A stretch of DNA of 64,000 bases from Agromyces hippuratus (GCF_013410355.1 NZ_JACCFI010000001.1:1426001-1490000); one strand, 5' to 3'. Counted from the stretch's first letter, positions 52,899 to 61,226 are shown. Notes: a model not told the origin generated them from the sequence alone. A program made the numbers and translations.

Positions 52899-52904
52899 TA
52901 GACT
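52899..52904 (+). promoter_or_regulatory. -10 box of a predicted leaderless VanZ-RDD transcript
   Basis: TAGACT followed by six bases (CTCGGA) and GTG 52911. The GGA touching the GTG is too close for a ribosome-binding site, though it could serve ATG 52923. Confidence 0.4.
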
Positions 52905-52910
52905 CTCGGA

Positions 52911-53987
52911 GTGGATCGCATCATGCCGGGGGTCATCGCCGTCCTGTTCGGCTCGATGGCACTCATCGTCGTCTTCGTGCCGCTCGTCGCGCTCAGCTAC
53001 CGTCGCCGGGGCGGATTCTCCGCCCTGCGGATGATCGGGTGGGTCGCGCTGCTCTTCTACGTGATGGGACTCTGGGCGTACACGCTGCTGCCGTTGCCCG
53101 ACGGCGACGACTTCCGCTGCGTCGGCGTGGTGCTGAATCCGCTCGAGGACGTCGTCGACATCGCCCGCCTGCAGGCCGACCACGGCGGCTCGCTGCTCGC
53201 GAACGCGGCCGTGCAGCAGCTCGCACTCAACGTGCTGCTCTTCCTGCCGCTCGGCTTCTTCGTGCGGGCCCTGTTCGACCGCGGCATCGCCGTCGCCATC
53301 GGCGCCGGAGCGCTCGTGTCCCTCGCGATCGAGCTCACCCAGTTGACCGGGGTCTGGGGCGTCTTCCACTGCGCGTACCGCGTGTTCGACACGGGCGACC
53401 TGCTGTCGAACACTGTGGGCGCGGCGCTGGGCTCGCTCGCGGCGCTCCTGGTGGTGCGCCGCGGTCGCGGCGGAGATCGACCGGGCACGGGCGCCGGCAC
53501 CGTCACCGCCGGCCGGCGCCTGCTCGCGATGCTCGTCGACCTCGCGAGCGTGTGGCTCACCGCAGCGGGCCTCTCGGTCGCCGTGAACACCGCGATCCTC
53601 GTGCTGGCCGGTCGCGAGAGCCTGCTCGAGTGGTCCGCTGCGGTCGCGGCGTCGGCGACCATCGTGGCGATCGGCGCCCAAGCCGCCTCGGTGCTCACCG
53701 GCGGAGTGACCCTCGGTGAGCGGGCCGTGTTGATCGACGCCCGCGAGCACCGCACACCGCGATGGCTCTGGCGCGTCGTGCGCCTCCTCGCGGGCATCGG
53801 CGGCTACAGCCTGCTTCTGCTCATCGACCCCGTCGGCGGGCCGGCAGCGGCGGTGCTCGCCGTTGCGAGCCTCGTCGCAGCATTCACCTCGCGCGGGCAT
53901 CGCGGCCTGGGGCAGGCCGCGGCCGGCATGGACTCGTTCGGCCGGGTGGCCGGGCGCGAGCCCGAAGACCTCAGTACGTCTCGATGA
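52911..53987 (+). CDS. VanZ-like and RDD-like fused membrane protein
   Basis: 358 residues from GTG 52911; ATG 52923 is an alternative. The N-terminal half (about 1-185) is a VanZ-like domain with YTLLPLPDGDDFRC, LNVLLFLPLGFFVRALF and IELTQLTGVWGVFHCAYRVFDTGDLLSNTVGAALG, the last being the family hallmark. The C-terminal half (about 200-340) has RDD-like features: GRRLLAMLVDLASVWLTAAGL, GVTLGERAVLIDAR and WLWRVVRLLAGIGGYSLLLLID. VanZ proteins are linked to glycopeptide tolerance in some species; many are uncharacterised. Its 3' end overlaps the convergent gene by 17 bases. Confidence 0.83.
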   Translation: MDRIMPGVIAVLFGSMALIVVFVPLVALSYRRRGGFSALRMIGWVALLFYVMGLWAYTLLPLPDGDDFRCVGVVLNPLEDVVDIARLQADHGGSLLANAAVQQLALNVLLFLPLGFFVRALFDRGIAVAIGAGALVSLAIELTQLTGVWGVFHCAYRVFDTGDLLSNTVGAALGSLAALLVVRRGRGGDRPGTGAGTVTAGRRLLAMLVDLASVWLTAAGLSVAVNTAILVLAGRESLLEWSAAVAASATIVAIGAQAASVLTGGVTLGERAVLIDAREHRTPRWLWRVVRLLAGIGGYSLLLLIDPVGGPAAAVLAVASLVAAFTSRGHRGLGQAAAGMDSFGRVAGREPEDLSTSR

Positions 53988-54267
53988 AGGAGAGTCGCAT
54001 CGATGCGACGCGGTCGGGCAGCCCCTCGAAGACCGCCGCGCGCTCGGGCGAGACCTTGTACGCGGCATCCACTCGCTCGAATTCGGCGAGGTCGCCCGGC
54101 ACGCTCACGGCCCACGTGAACTCGTTCGTCTCGGGTGAGCCGTAAGCGAACTCGATGGCGAACCCCATCGCGGGGCGGAGCACGGGCATGGTCTCCCGCC
54201 ACCACGCGACGAACTCCTCGTAGAGTCCGTCGACGATCACGTACTGGCGCAGCTGGGTGGTCTTCAC
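53971..54267 (-). CDS. NIPSNAP-like small protein
   Basis: 98 residues from GTG 54267. Pattern QLRQYVIVDGLYEEFVAWWRETMPVLRPAMGF then EFTWAVSVPGDLAEFERVDAAYKVSPER, resembling the ferredoxin-like NIPSNAP / dimeric alpha-beta barrel domains. CATGAT lies six bases before the GTG, another possible leaderless promoter. The 3' end overlaps the convergent VanZ-RDD gene. No function assigned. Confidence 0.7.
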   Translation of the reverse strand: MKTTQLRQYVIVDGLYEEFVAWWRETMPVLRPAMGFAIEFAYGSPETNEFTWAVSVPGDLAEFERVDAAYKVSPERAAVFEGLPDRVASMRLSFIETY

Positions 54268-54344
54268 CCGACCATCATGCCGTGCGCGGCACGGTCGGTC
54301 GCGCCGGGATGCTGTCGGCGATCTCCCAGCCGAGCGCCTGAAAG

Positions 54345-54361
54345 AATACCCCCAGGGTATT
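54345..54361. promoter_or_regulatory. CsoR-family-type palindrome
   Basis: AATACCCCCAGGGTATT: seven-base perfect arms around CCA, with the TACCC...GGGTA core recognised by CsoR/RcnR-family copper, nickel or persulfide sensors. It overlaps a possible -10 (TATTTA, 54358-54363) 32 bases upstream of the small zinc-knuckle gene at 54395. No CsoR gene lies in the window. Confidence 0.6.
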
Positions 54362-54394
54362 TACCCGCCTCCCTGAGAGAACGGAACCGACGGA

Positions 54395-54559
54395 ATGTGC
54401 CGAGCAGCGACCTGCAAGAAGTGCGGCAAGACCACGTGGGCCGGCTGCGGCCAGCACGTCGACTCGGTGATGCGCGGCATTCCGCGGGGCGACCGGTGCA
54501 CCGGCCACGAGAACGACCCGGCCGAGCCCGGCTTCTTCGCCCGGCTCTTCGGCCGCTGA
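54395..54559 (+). CDS. 54-residue cysteine-rich protein
   Basis: MCRAATCKKCGKTTWAGCGQ and onward. Paired ligands C7-x2-C10, C18-x2-H21 and C35-x2-H38 suggest a zinc or other metal knuckle. Similar very short proteins are widespread in actinobacteria without assigned function. It starts at ATG 54395 and ends at TGA 54557-54559. The CsoR-type palindrome upstream suggests metal- or sulfur-responsive expression. It stands alone; the next gene has a different upstream region. Confidence 0.75.
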   Translation: MCRAATCKKCGKTTWAGCGQHVDSVMRGIPRGDRCTGHENDPAEPGFFARLFGR

Positions 54560-54715
54560 GCTCCGAGACCGACCGCACCGCGCCATTGCGCTAGGCTGCT
54601 CATCGTCCAGGCGCCCAGCTGCGCCGGTGCTCGAAAAATGGGCACGAAGCCGAATCGCGGGTTCCCCCGCCGCCGCGCGAGACACATACGGAATCCTCAT
54701 CCGTCATCGTCTCGA

Positions 54716-56383
54716 ATGGACACCGCCATGCCTTCGGTCTCCGCGCACGTCGCGCACGCCCTCTCCGCTCACATCGACCACGTCTTCGGCGTCATGGGGA
54801 ACGGCAACGCCTACTTCCTCGACGCGATCGAACGCACCGCGGATGCCTCGTTCACCGCCGTCCGCCACGAGGCGGGGGGCGTCGTGGCCGCAGATGCGCA
54901 CTATCGCGCCTCGAACCGCATCGCCGCGGCGACCTCGACGTACGGCGCCGGGTTCACGAACACCCTCACCTCGCTCGCCGAGGCGGCGCAGGCCCGGGTC
55001 CCCCTCGTGCTCGTGGTCGGCGACGAGCCGACCTCGGGCCGGCGCCCGTGGGACGTCGACCAGATCGCCCTCGCCTCGGCGGTCGGTGCCCGCACCTACA
55101 CGGTCGGTCGCACCGACGCGCAGGCGACGACGATCATCGCGATCGAGCATGCGCTGGCGTACCGGGTGCCGGTCGTGCTCGCGATCCCGTACGACGTCGC
55201 CGCCGTCGAAGCCGGCCCGCTGCACGAGACGACGAGCCCGCGACTTCCGGCACCGCTCGCGCCGTCCGGGGAGTTCGCGCACCGCCAGATCGCCGACATC
55301 GCACGTGCACTGTCGGGCGCGAGCCGGCCCTTCCTGCTCGCGGGGCGCGGCGCCTGGCTCGCCGGGGCCGGCGAGGTGCTCGGCGAGCTCGCCGCCGCCA
55401 CCGGCGCGGTGACCGCCTCGACCGCGCTCGGCCGCGGCGTGTTCCCCGACGCCCGCCACGACCTCGGCGTCTCGGGCGGGTTCGGCGCCGACGGCGCGAT
55501 GGAGCTCGTGCGCGAGGCCGACGTGGCCGTCGTGTTCGGCGCGTCGCTGAACCAGTTCACGATGCGCTTCGGCGAGCTGTTCGCGCCCGGCACCCGCGTG
55601 TTCCAGATCGACGTCGCCGCCTCCGCGACGCACCCGAACGTGGGCGGCTTCGTGCGCGGCGACGCGGCACTCGTGGCTCGTGCGATCGTCGACGAGCTCG
55701 AGGTGATCGGCGCGGAGTCCTCCGGCTGGCGCGATTCGATCGACGCACCGACCCTGCGGGCGTACGCGCCGGGCGACGAGCTCGCCGCCGACGGTCGACT
55801 CGACCCGCGCAGCACCGCACGCCGCATCGCCGAGCTGATGCCCGAGGATCGGGTCGTCGTCTCCGACGGCGGGCACTTCATCGGATGGGCGAACATGTAC
55901 TGGCCGGTCGCTTCGCCCGACCGCATGATGATGGTCGGCACCGCGTTCCAGTCGATCGGGCAGGGGTTCCCGAGCGTCGCAGGGGCTGCAGCGGCCAGGC
56001 CCGAGGCAACGGTCGTGCTCACCACCGGAGACGGCGGCGGGCTCATGGCGATCGCCGACCTCGAGACGGCGGTGCGCACCGCCGGAGGTCGCGGCATCGC
56101 GGTCGTCTGGAACGACGCCGCGTACGGCGCCGAGGTGAACCTCTACGGTCTCAAGGGCCTCGCCGAGGCCCCGATGCTGATCCCCGAGGTCGACTTCGCG
56201 GCTGCGGCGGCCGCATTCGGCGCCGAGGGCGTCGTCGTGCGCGGCCTCTCCGACCTCGACCGGCTCGCCGCCTGGGCGGCGACGCCCGCGGCCGAGCGCC
56301 GCTTCCTGCTGCTCGACTGCCGCATCTCGGGCGCCGTCGTCGCGCCCTACCAGGAGGAGATCGTGCGCGTGAACTCGCGCTGA
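54716..56383 (+). CDS. thiamine pyrophosphate enzyme, acetolactate synthase/benzoylformate decarboxylase-like
   Basis: 555 residues from ATG 54716 (54728 is an alternative; neither has a clear ribosome-binding site). Three domains: an N-terminal pyrimidine-binding domain with the catalytic Glu52 in RHEAGGVVAAD, a middle Rossmann-like domain (FLLAGRGAWLAGAGEVL), and a C-terminal pyrophosphate domain with GDG (438-440) and Asn466 in VVWNDAAYG, the TPP motif. It probably decarboxylates a 2-oxo acid or makes a C-C bond. Its position beside the homoprotocatechuate genes suggests a 2-oxo acid of aromatic origin, but this is inference. Confidence 0.85.
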   Translation: MDTAMPSVSAHVAHALSAHIDHVFGVMGNGNAYFLDAIERTADASFTAVRHEAGGVVAADAHYRASNRIAAATSTYGAGFTNTLTSLAEAAQARVPLVLVVGDEPTSGRRPWDVDQIALASAVGARTYTVGRTDAQATTIIAIEHALAYRVPVVLAIPYDVAAVEAGPLHETTSPRLPAPLAPSGEFAHRQIADIARALSGASRPFLLAGRGAWLAGAGEVLGELAAATGAVTASTALGRGVFPDARHDLGVSGGFGADGAMELVREADVAVVFGASLNQFTMRFGELFAPGTRVFQIDVAASATHPNVGGFVRGDAALVARAIVDELEVIGAESSGWRDSIDAPTLRAYAPGDELAADGRLDPRSTARRIAELMPEDRVVVSDGGHFIGWANMYWPVASPDRMMMVGTAFQSIGQGFPSVAGAAAARPEATVVLTTGDGGGLMAIADLETAVRTAGGRGIAVVWNDAAYGAEVNLYGLKGLAEAPMLIPEVDFAAAAAAFGAEGVVVRGLSDLDRLAAWAATPAAERRFLLLDCRISGAVVAPYQEEIVRVNSR

Positions 56384-56433
56384 CGCTCGGCTCAGGCCCG
56401 CGACCCACGGGAACCGGGACGACGCCACGAACG

Positions 56434-56473
56434 ACGGATGCCCCGGCGGGAAGGTTCCCGCCGGGGCATCCGT
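56434..56473. terminator. 19-base perfect hairpin between convergent genes
   Basis: 56434-56452 pairs without mismatch with 56455-56473; outer bases ACGGATGCCCCGGC. The loop will open beyond the two central bases. It serves both the TPP gene (+) and the MFS gene (-). Confidence 0.85.
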
Positions 56474-56487
56474 GTCTCGATTGCCGG

Positions 56488-57882
56488 TTACTTCACGCCG
56501 TAGATGGCGCTCGCCGACTGCTCCGCCTCGTGGTCGGGGCCGAGCGGGATGCCGGTGCGGTCCTTCAGCAGCAGGGTCGCGATGAAGGCGACGACCATGA
56601 TGCCCGCGATGTAGAACGCGACGGACGTCGCGGAGCCGGTGGCCTGCACGAGCGCCGCCGAGATCATCGGGGCGAAGGCGCCGCCGAGGATCGCGCCGAG
56701 GGCGTAGGTGATGGAGACGCCCGAGTAGCGGATCGACGCAGGGAACAGCTCGGTGAAGTACGCGGCCTGCTGCCCGTACGTGAAGCCGTTGCCGATCGTG
56801 AAGAGCGCGAGGCCGGCGAAGAGCAGCCAGACGTTGCCGGTGTTCACGAGCGGGAACAGCAGGAACACCGTCGAGAGGAAGGCGATCCAGCCGATGATGT
56901 AGGTGTTGCGGCGGCCGATCCGGTCGGAGACCGAGCCGGCGATCCACGTGACGATCATCCAGACGACGGCCGACCCCGCGACCGCGAGCAGCACCGGGGT
57001 GCGCTCCATGCCGACGAGGCCGCCGTCGGCGACCGGCGTGGTGGCGTAGTTCTGGATGTAGCCGCCGGTGGTCATGTATCCCGCGGCGTTGTTGCCGGCG
57101 AAGGTCAGCGCGGCGAGGATCACGAGCAGCCAGTGGCGCTTGAAGAGCTGGGCGATGGGAGTCTTCGTCTGCTCCTTGCGGGCGGCGATCTCGGTGAAGA
57201 CCGGGCTCTCGTCGACCGACCGGCGCACGATCATGCCGACGATGATGAGCACGAAGCTCAGCAGGAACGGGATGCGCCAGCCCCACTCGAGGAACGCGTC
57301 GCCGGGCGAGATGACACCCGTCATGAGCGCGAGCACGCCCGAGGCGAGCAGCAGGCCGATCGGCACGCCGATCTGCGGGAATGCGCCGTAGCGTCCCCGC
57401 TTGCCGTCGGGCGCGTGCTCGACCGCCATGAGCACGGCGCCGCCCCACTCGCCGCCCGTCGAGAGGCCCTGCAGGATGCGCAGGAGCACGAGGAGGATCG
57501 GCGCGAGGATGCCGACCTGCTCGTAGGTGGGCAGCACGCCGATGAGGGTCGTCGCCGCACCCATGAGCACGAGCGTCACGACGAGCATCGCCTTGCGGCC
57601 GATCTTGTCGCCGAAGTGACCGGCGAGGAACGCGCCGAGCGGCCGGAAGAGGAAGCTCACACCGATGGTCGCGAACGACAGGATCGTCGCGAACTCGGGG
57701 CCGGCGGGCGCGAAGAAGAGCACCTGGAAGACGAGACCGGCGGCGCTCGCGTACAGGAAGAAGTCGTACCACTCGATGGTGGTGCCGATCACGGTGGCGA
57801 ATGCGACGCGGCGGAGTTCGCGACGCCTCGCGTCGGTCTGGGCGGGTGATTGGGCGGGGGCGGGGGCGGATGTCGTGGTCAT
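56488..57882 (-). CDS. MFS transporter, MHS family, probable aromatic-acid uptake
   Basis: 464 residues. MHS signatures: VAFATVIGTTIEWYDFFLYASAAGLVF, HFGDKIGRKAMLV and GGEWGGAVLMAVEHAPDGKRG. Twelve membrane segments. It is divergent from hpaH with a shared control region holding ATACGAT motifs, so it is likely the importer of the substrate degraded by the hpa enzymes (for example a hydroxyphenylacetate). It is a paralogue in type of the MFS protein at 16658, but with low similarity outside motifs. Confidence 0.9.
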   Translation of the reverse strand: MTTTSAPAPAQSPAQTDARRRELRRVAFATVIGTTIEWYDFFLYASAAGLVFQVLFFAPAGPEFATILSFATIGVSFLFRPLGAFLAGHFGDKIGRKAMLVVTLVLMGAATTLIGVLPTYEQVGILAPILLVLLRILQGLSTGGEWGGAVLMAVEHAPDGKRGRYGAFPQIGVPIGLLLASGVLALMTGVISPGDAFLEWGWRIPFLLSFVLIIVGMIVRRSVDESPVFTEIAARKEQTKTPIAQLFKRHWLLVILAALTFAGNNAAGYMTTGGYIQNYATTPVADGGLVGMERTPVLLAVAGSAVVWMIVTWIAGSVSDRIGRRNTYIIGWIAFLSTVFLLFPLVNTGNVWLLFAGLALFTIGNGFTYGQQAAYFTELFPASIRYSGVSITYALGAILGGAFAPMISAALVQATGSATSVAFYIAGIMVVAFIATLLLKDRTGIPLGPDHEAEQSASAIYGVK

Positions 57883-57957
57883 GCGGGGGCGACTCCTCTG
57901 TCGTGTCCGCGGTCAGGGGCAGCTCGTCGTCGAGCCCGAGACGAGCTATCCGAGCAT

Positions 57958-58020
57958 GATATACGATTTGGAATACGAATATGACTCGACGATGCCCCCG
58001 ACGCGGACCGTCGTATACGA
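57958..58020. promoter_or_regulatory. divergent hpa control region with ATACGAT sites
   Basis: GATATACGAT (57958-57967), AATACGAATAT (57972-57982) and the perfect palindrome TCGTATACGA (58011-58020). On the minus strand TATCAT (57958-57963) could be the -10 of the MFS gene. On the plus strand TATACG (58014-58019) could be the -10 of hpaH. Probable operators of the GntR protein encoded at 61223. Confidence 0.6.
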
Positions 58021-58056
58021 TCACCTCGGAACCCCCTCGACGACGAAGTGGAGCAC

Positions 58057-58845
58057 ATGTTGCTGGACCAGACCCGGATCGACGCGATCGCCGACGAACT
58101 CGTCGCGGCGCACCACGACCGAAGCACCGTGCCGTTGCTCACCGCCAGGAACCCGGGGATGACCGTCGACGACGCCTACGCCGTGCAGAGCGTCTGGGCG
58201 AAGCGGCGCCAGGCCGACGGCGCGCGTCTCGTCGGTCGTAAGATCGGCCTCACCTCGAAGGTCATGCAGGTCGCCACCGGCATCACCGAGCCCGACTACG
58301 GGGTCATCTTCGACGACATGGTCGTCGAGTCCGGGGCATCCGTCGAGTTCGACCGATTCTCGAACGTGCGCATCGAGGTCGAGCTCGCCTTCGTGCTCGC
58401 AAAGCCCCTGCAGGGCCCGGATGTCACGATCTTCGACGTGCTCGACGCCACCGCCTACGTCGTGCCGGCACTCGAGATCCTGAACTCGCACATCGAGATG
58501 CAGGGGCGCACGATCGTCGACACCATCTCGGACAACGCCGCGATGGGCGCCATGGTCGTCGGCGGCCGGCCCGTCAAGGTCGACGACGTCGACCTCCGCT
58601 GGATCTCGGCACTGCTCTACCGCAACCAGACGATCGAGGAGTCGGGCGTCGCCGCAGCCGTGCTCGGCCACCCCGCCATGGGCGTCGCCTGGCTCGCGAA
58701 CAAGCTCGCCCAGCACGACCAGTCGCTCGAGGCGGGCGAGATCATCCTCGCCGGATCGTTCACCCGGCCCATGTGGGTCGAGCGCGGCGACACCGTGCAT
58801 GCCGACTACGGACAGCTGGGAGCAGTCACGTGCCGATTCGAATGA
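58057..58845 (+). CDS. hpaH: 2-oxohept-4-ene-1,7-dioate hydratase
   Basis: 262 residues from ATG 58057 with GGAG five bases upstream. It belongs to the HpaH/MhpD hydratase branch of the FAH-like fold. It shows VGRKIGLTSKVMQVATGITEPDYGVIFDDM, VEVELAFVLAKPL (metal site Glu residues) and LEILNSHIEM. It adds water to the dienoate made from homoprotocatechuate ring cleavage, giving the 4-hydroxy-2-oxoheptanedioate used by HpaI. It overlaps hpaI by ATGA. Confidence 0.93.
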   Translation: MLLDQTRIDAIADELVAAHHDRSTVPLLTARNPGMTVDDAYAVQSVWAKRRQADGARLVGRKIGLTSKVMQVATGITEPDYGVIFDDMVVESGASVEFDRFSNVRIEVELAFVLAKPLQGPDVTIFDVLDATAYVVPALEILNSHIEMQGRTIVDTISDNAAMGAMVVGGRPVKVDDVDLRWISALLYRNQTIEESGVAAAVLGHPAMGVAWLANKLAQHDQSLEAGEIILAGSFTRPMWVERGDTVHADYGQLGAVTCRFE

Positions 58846-59636
58846 ACCTTCCCGAGACCCTCACGGCCCGCGTCGCGGCATCCGATCGCCCGCTCGTGGG
58901 CATGTGGGTGTGCTCCGGCAGCCCGATCATGGCCGAGATCGCCGCAGGCAGCGGCCTCGACTGGGTGCTCATCGACGCCGAGCACTCCCCCAACGGGCTC
59001 GAGTCGATCCTCGCGCAGCTCTACGCCGTGTCGGCCTACCCGGTCGCGCCGGTCGTGCGCCCGCCGATCGGCGACACGGTGCTGATCAAGCAGTACCTCG
59101 ACCTCGGCGTGCAGAACCTGCTCGTGCCGATGGTCGACTCGGCCGCACAGGCCGCCGAGCTCGCGCGGGCGGTGCGCTACCCCTCCGACGGCGTGCGCGG
59201 CGTCGGCGCCGCCCTCGCCCGCTCGTCGCGCTGGAACCGGGTCGACCGGTACCTGCACGACGCCGCGTCGACGATCAGCCTCACCGTGCAGATCGAGTCG
59301 GCGACCGCCGTCGGGGTCGTCGAGGAGATCGCCGCGGTCGACGGCGTCGACGCCCTGTTCATCGGCCCCGCCGACCTCGCGGCCTCGATGGGTTTGATCG
59401 GCCAGCAGTCGCACCCCGATGTCGTCGAAGGCGTGCTGCGGTCGATCCGCGCGGGAATCGCGGCGGGCAAGCCCGTCGGCGTCAACGCGTTCGTACCCGC
59501 GGATGCGGAGCGCTATCTCGCCGCAGGTGCGTCGTTCGTCTCCGTCGGTGCGGATGTCGCGATCGTCGCGCGCGCCTCGGAGGCGCTCGCCGACCGCTTC
59601 ATCCCGGCGGATGGTTCGTCTCGCGCGAGCTACTGA
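58842..59636 (+). CDS. hpaI: 4-hydroxy-2-oxoheptanedioate aldolase
   Basis: 264 residues. Class II HpaI aldolase: WVLIDAEHSPNG, RPPIGDTVLIKQYLDLGVQNLLVPMV, RGVGAALARSSRWNRVDRYL and VQIESATAV (metal ligand Glu) with ALFIGPADLAASMG. These track the Escherichia coli enzyme closely. It splits 4-hydroxy-2-oxoheptanedioate into pyruvate and succinate semialdehyde, the final step of the pathway. Translation is coupled to hpaH. Confidence 0.95.
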   Translation: MNLPETLTARVAASDRPLVGMWVCSGSPIMAEIAAGSGLDWVLIDAEHSPNGLESILAQLYAVSAYPVAPVVRPPIGDTVLIKQYLDLGVQNLLVPMVDSAAQAAELARAVRYPSDGVRGVGAALARSSRWNRVDRYLHDAASTISLTVQIESATAVGVVEEIAAVDGVDALFIGPADLAASMGLIGQQSHPDVVEGVLRSIRAGIAAGKPVGVNAFVPADAERYLAAGASFVSVGADVAIVARASEALADRFIPADGSSRASY

Positions 59637-59672
59637 CGAGCCGGCACGAGCAGCGCTCGACAGCCTGCGCCA

Positions 59673-59700
59673 GATCGTATATCATTTCAGATATCTAGAG
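59673..59700 (+). promoter_or_regulatory. GntR-type site before the FAH-RraA gene
   Basis: GATCGTATATC (59673-59683) and AGATATCT (59690-59697) form an imperfect palindrome, 12 bases before ATG 59712, which has GAGG as ribosome-binding site. It includes the complement of GATATACGAT. It marks an internal promoter for the second half of the hpa cluster. Confidence 0.55.
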
Positions 59701-59711
59701 ACGAGGACAGA

Positions 59712-61226
59712 ATGACCTCCGGAATCGCCACCCCCGGCAAGATCATCGCCGTGCACCTCAACTACCCCTCGCGGGCGGCGCAGCGCGGCCGCACGCCCGC
59801 CCAGCCGAGCTACTTCCTGAAGCCTGCCTCCTCACTCGCCCCCACCGGCGCGACGCTCGAACGCCCGGCGGGCACCGAACTGCTCGCCTTCGAGGGCGAG
59901 ATCGCGATCGTCATCGGCGAGCCCGCCCGTCGCGTCTCCCCCGCCGACGGCTGGAAGCACGTGGCATCCGTCACCGCGGCGAACGACTTCGGCCTGTACG
60001 ACCTGCGCGCCGCCGACAAGGGATCCAACGTGCGCTCGAAGGGCGGCGACGGCTTCACTCCGCTCGGCCCGGCCGCGATCCCCGCAGCGGGCATCGGCGA
60101 GGGCGACTGGCGCGTGCGCACGTGGGTCAACGGGCGGCTCGTGCAGGAGGACACCTCCGACACCCTGCTCTTCCCCTTCGGCCGGCTCGTCGCCGACCTC
60201 TCGCAGCTCATGACCCTCGAGACCGGTGACGTGATCCTCACCGGCACGCCCGCCGGGTCCTCGGTCGTGCTGCCCGGCGACGTCGTCGAGGTCGAGGTCG
60301 ACGCACCTGGCACCCCCGGTGCACCGACGACCGGGCGACTCGTCACGACCATCACGCAGGGCGCCGCCGAGTTCGGCGACTACGGCACGAAGCCCGCCAC
60401 CGACGACCTCCAGCGCGTCGAGGCCTGGGGCAGCGACGACGAGCTCGCCGCGGCGGTCGCCGCCGGACGCGCCTCGGCACCGACCACGACCAGCACAGCG
60501 GATGCCGCAGCTCCCGCTGCTCCCGCCTTCGAGCTCACCGACGAGCTGCGGGCCGACTTCGGCCGCGTCGCGGTCGCGACCCTCTCGGTGGCGCTCCGCA
60601 AGCGCGGCTACCACGACATCTTCATCGAGGGCGTCGCCGCCAACCACCCCGGCGACCGCATCGTCGGCCGTGCGAAGACGCTCCGATTCATCCCGTTCCG
60701 CCCCGACCTCTTCCAGAGCCATGGGGGCGGCTTCAACGCGCAGAAGCTCGCCTTCGACACCGTGGCGCCCGGCGAAGTGCTCGTGGTCGAGGCCCGCGGC
60801 GAGCGCGGCACCGGCACCGTCGGCGACGTGCTGGCCCTCCGCGCCCAGGTGCGGGGCGCCGCCGGCATCGTCACCGACGGCGGCGTCCGCGACTTCGACG
60901 CCGTCGCCGGGTTCGAGATCCCCGTGTTCTCGCAGGGCGCGCACCCGTCGGTGCTCGGCCGGCGCCACGTGCCGTGGGAGGTCGACGTCACGATCGCGTG
61001 CGGCGGCGCAGCCGTGCAGCCCGGCGACGTCATCGTGGGCGATGGCGACGGCGTCATCGTGATCCCGCCGCAGCTCGTCGAAGAGGTGCTCGCCGAGGCG
61101 CTCGAACAGGAGCGTCAGGAGGCGTACGTCGCCGAGCAGGTCGCGGCCGGGGCATCCGTCGACGGGCTCTTCCCCATGAATGCCGAGTGGCTCGCCCGCT
61201 ATCGCGCCGCGGAGGAGGCGCGATGA
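59712..61226 (+). CDS. FAH-family isomerase/decarboxylase fused to an RraA-like aldolase domain
   Basis: 504 residues. Residues about 1-220 form a fumarylacetoacetate-hydrolase-like domain with metal ligands Glu61, Glu63 (AFEGEIAIVIG) and Asp92 (NDFGLYD), plus GDVILTGTPAGSSVVLPGD. This is the HpaG type, with isomerase or 5-oxopent-3-ene-1,2,5-tricarboxylate decarboxylase activity. An Ala/Thr/Pro linker (about 245-275) leads to an RraA/HMG-aldolase-like domain (about 278-500) with GAAGIVTDGGVRDFDAV, where Arg393 and Asp394 match the aldolase active-site pair. The fusion could channel sequential pathway steps. Its stop overlaps the GntR start. Confidence 0.88.
   Translation: MTSGIATPGKIIAVHLNYPSRAAQRGRTPAQPSYFLKPASSLAPTGATLERPAGTELLAFEGEIAIVIGEPARRVSPADGWKHVASVTAANDFGLYDLRAADKGSNVRSKGGDGFTPLGPAAIPAAGIGEGDWRVRTWVNGRLVQEDTSDTLLFPFGRLVADLSQLMTLETGDVILTGTPAGSSVVLPGDVVEVEVDAPGTPGAPTTGRLVTTITQGAAEFGDYGTKPATDDLQRVEAWGSDDELAAAVAAGRASAPTTTSTADAAAPAAPAFELTDELRADFGRVAVATLSVALRKRGYHDIFIEGVAANHPGDRIVGRAKTLRFIPFRPDLFQSHGGGFNAQKLAFDTVAPGEVLVVEARGERGTGTVGDVLALRAQVRGAAGIVTDGGVRDFDAVAGFEIPVFSQGAHPSVLGRRHVPWEVDVTIACGGAAVQPGDVIVGDGDGVIVIPPQLVEEVLAEALEQERQEAYVAEQVAAGASVDGLFPMNAEWLARYRAAEEAR

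Noticed and set aside
54277..54594. Longer plus-strand frame overlapping the 54-residue protein
   Set aside because: It is in another frame, Arg/Pro-rich, and crosses the CsoR-type palindrome; the short frame has conserved Cys/His pairs.
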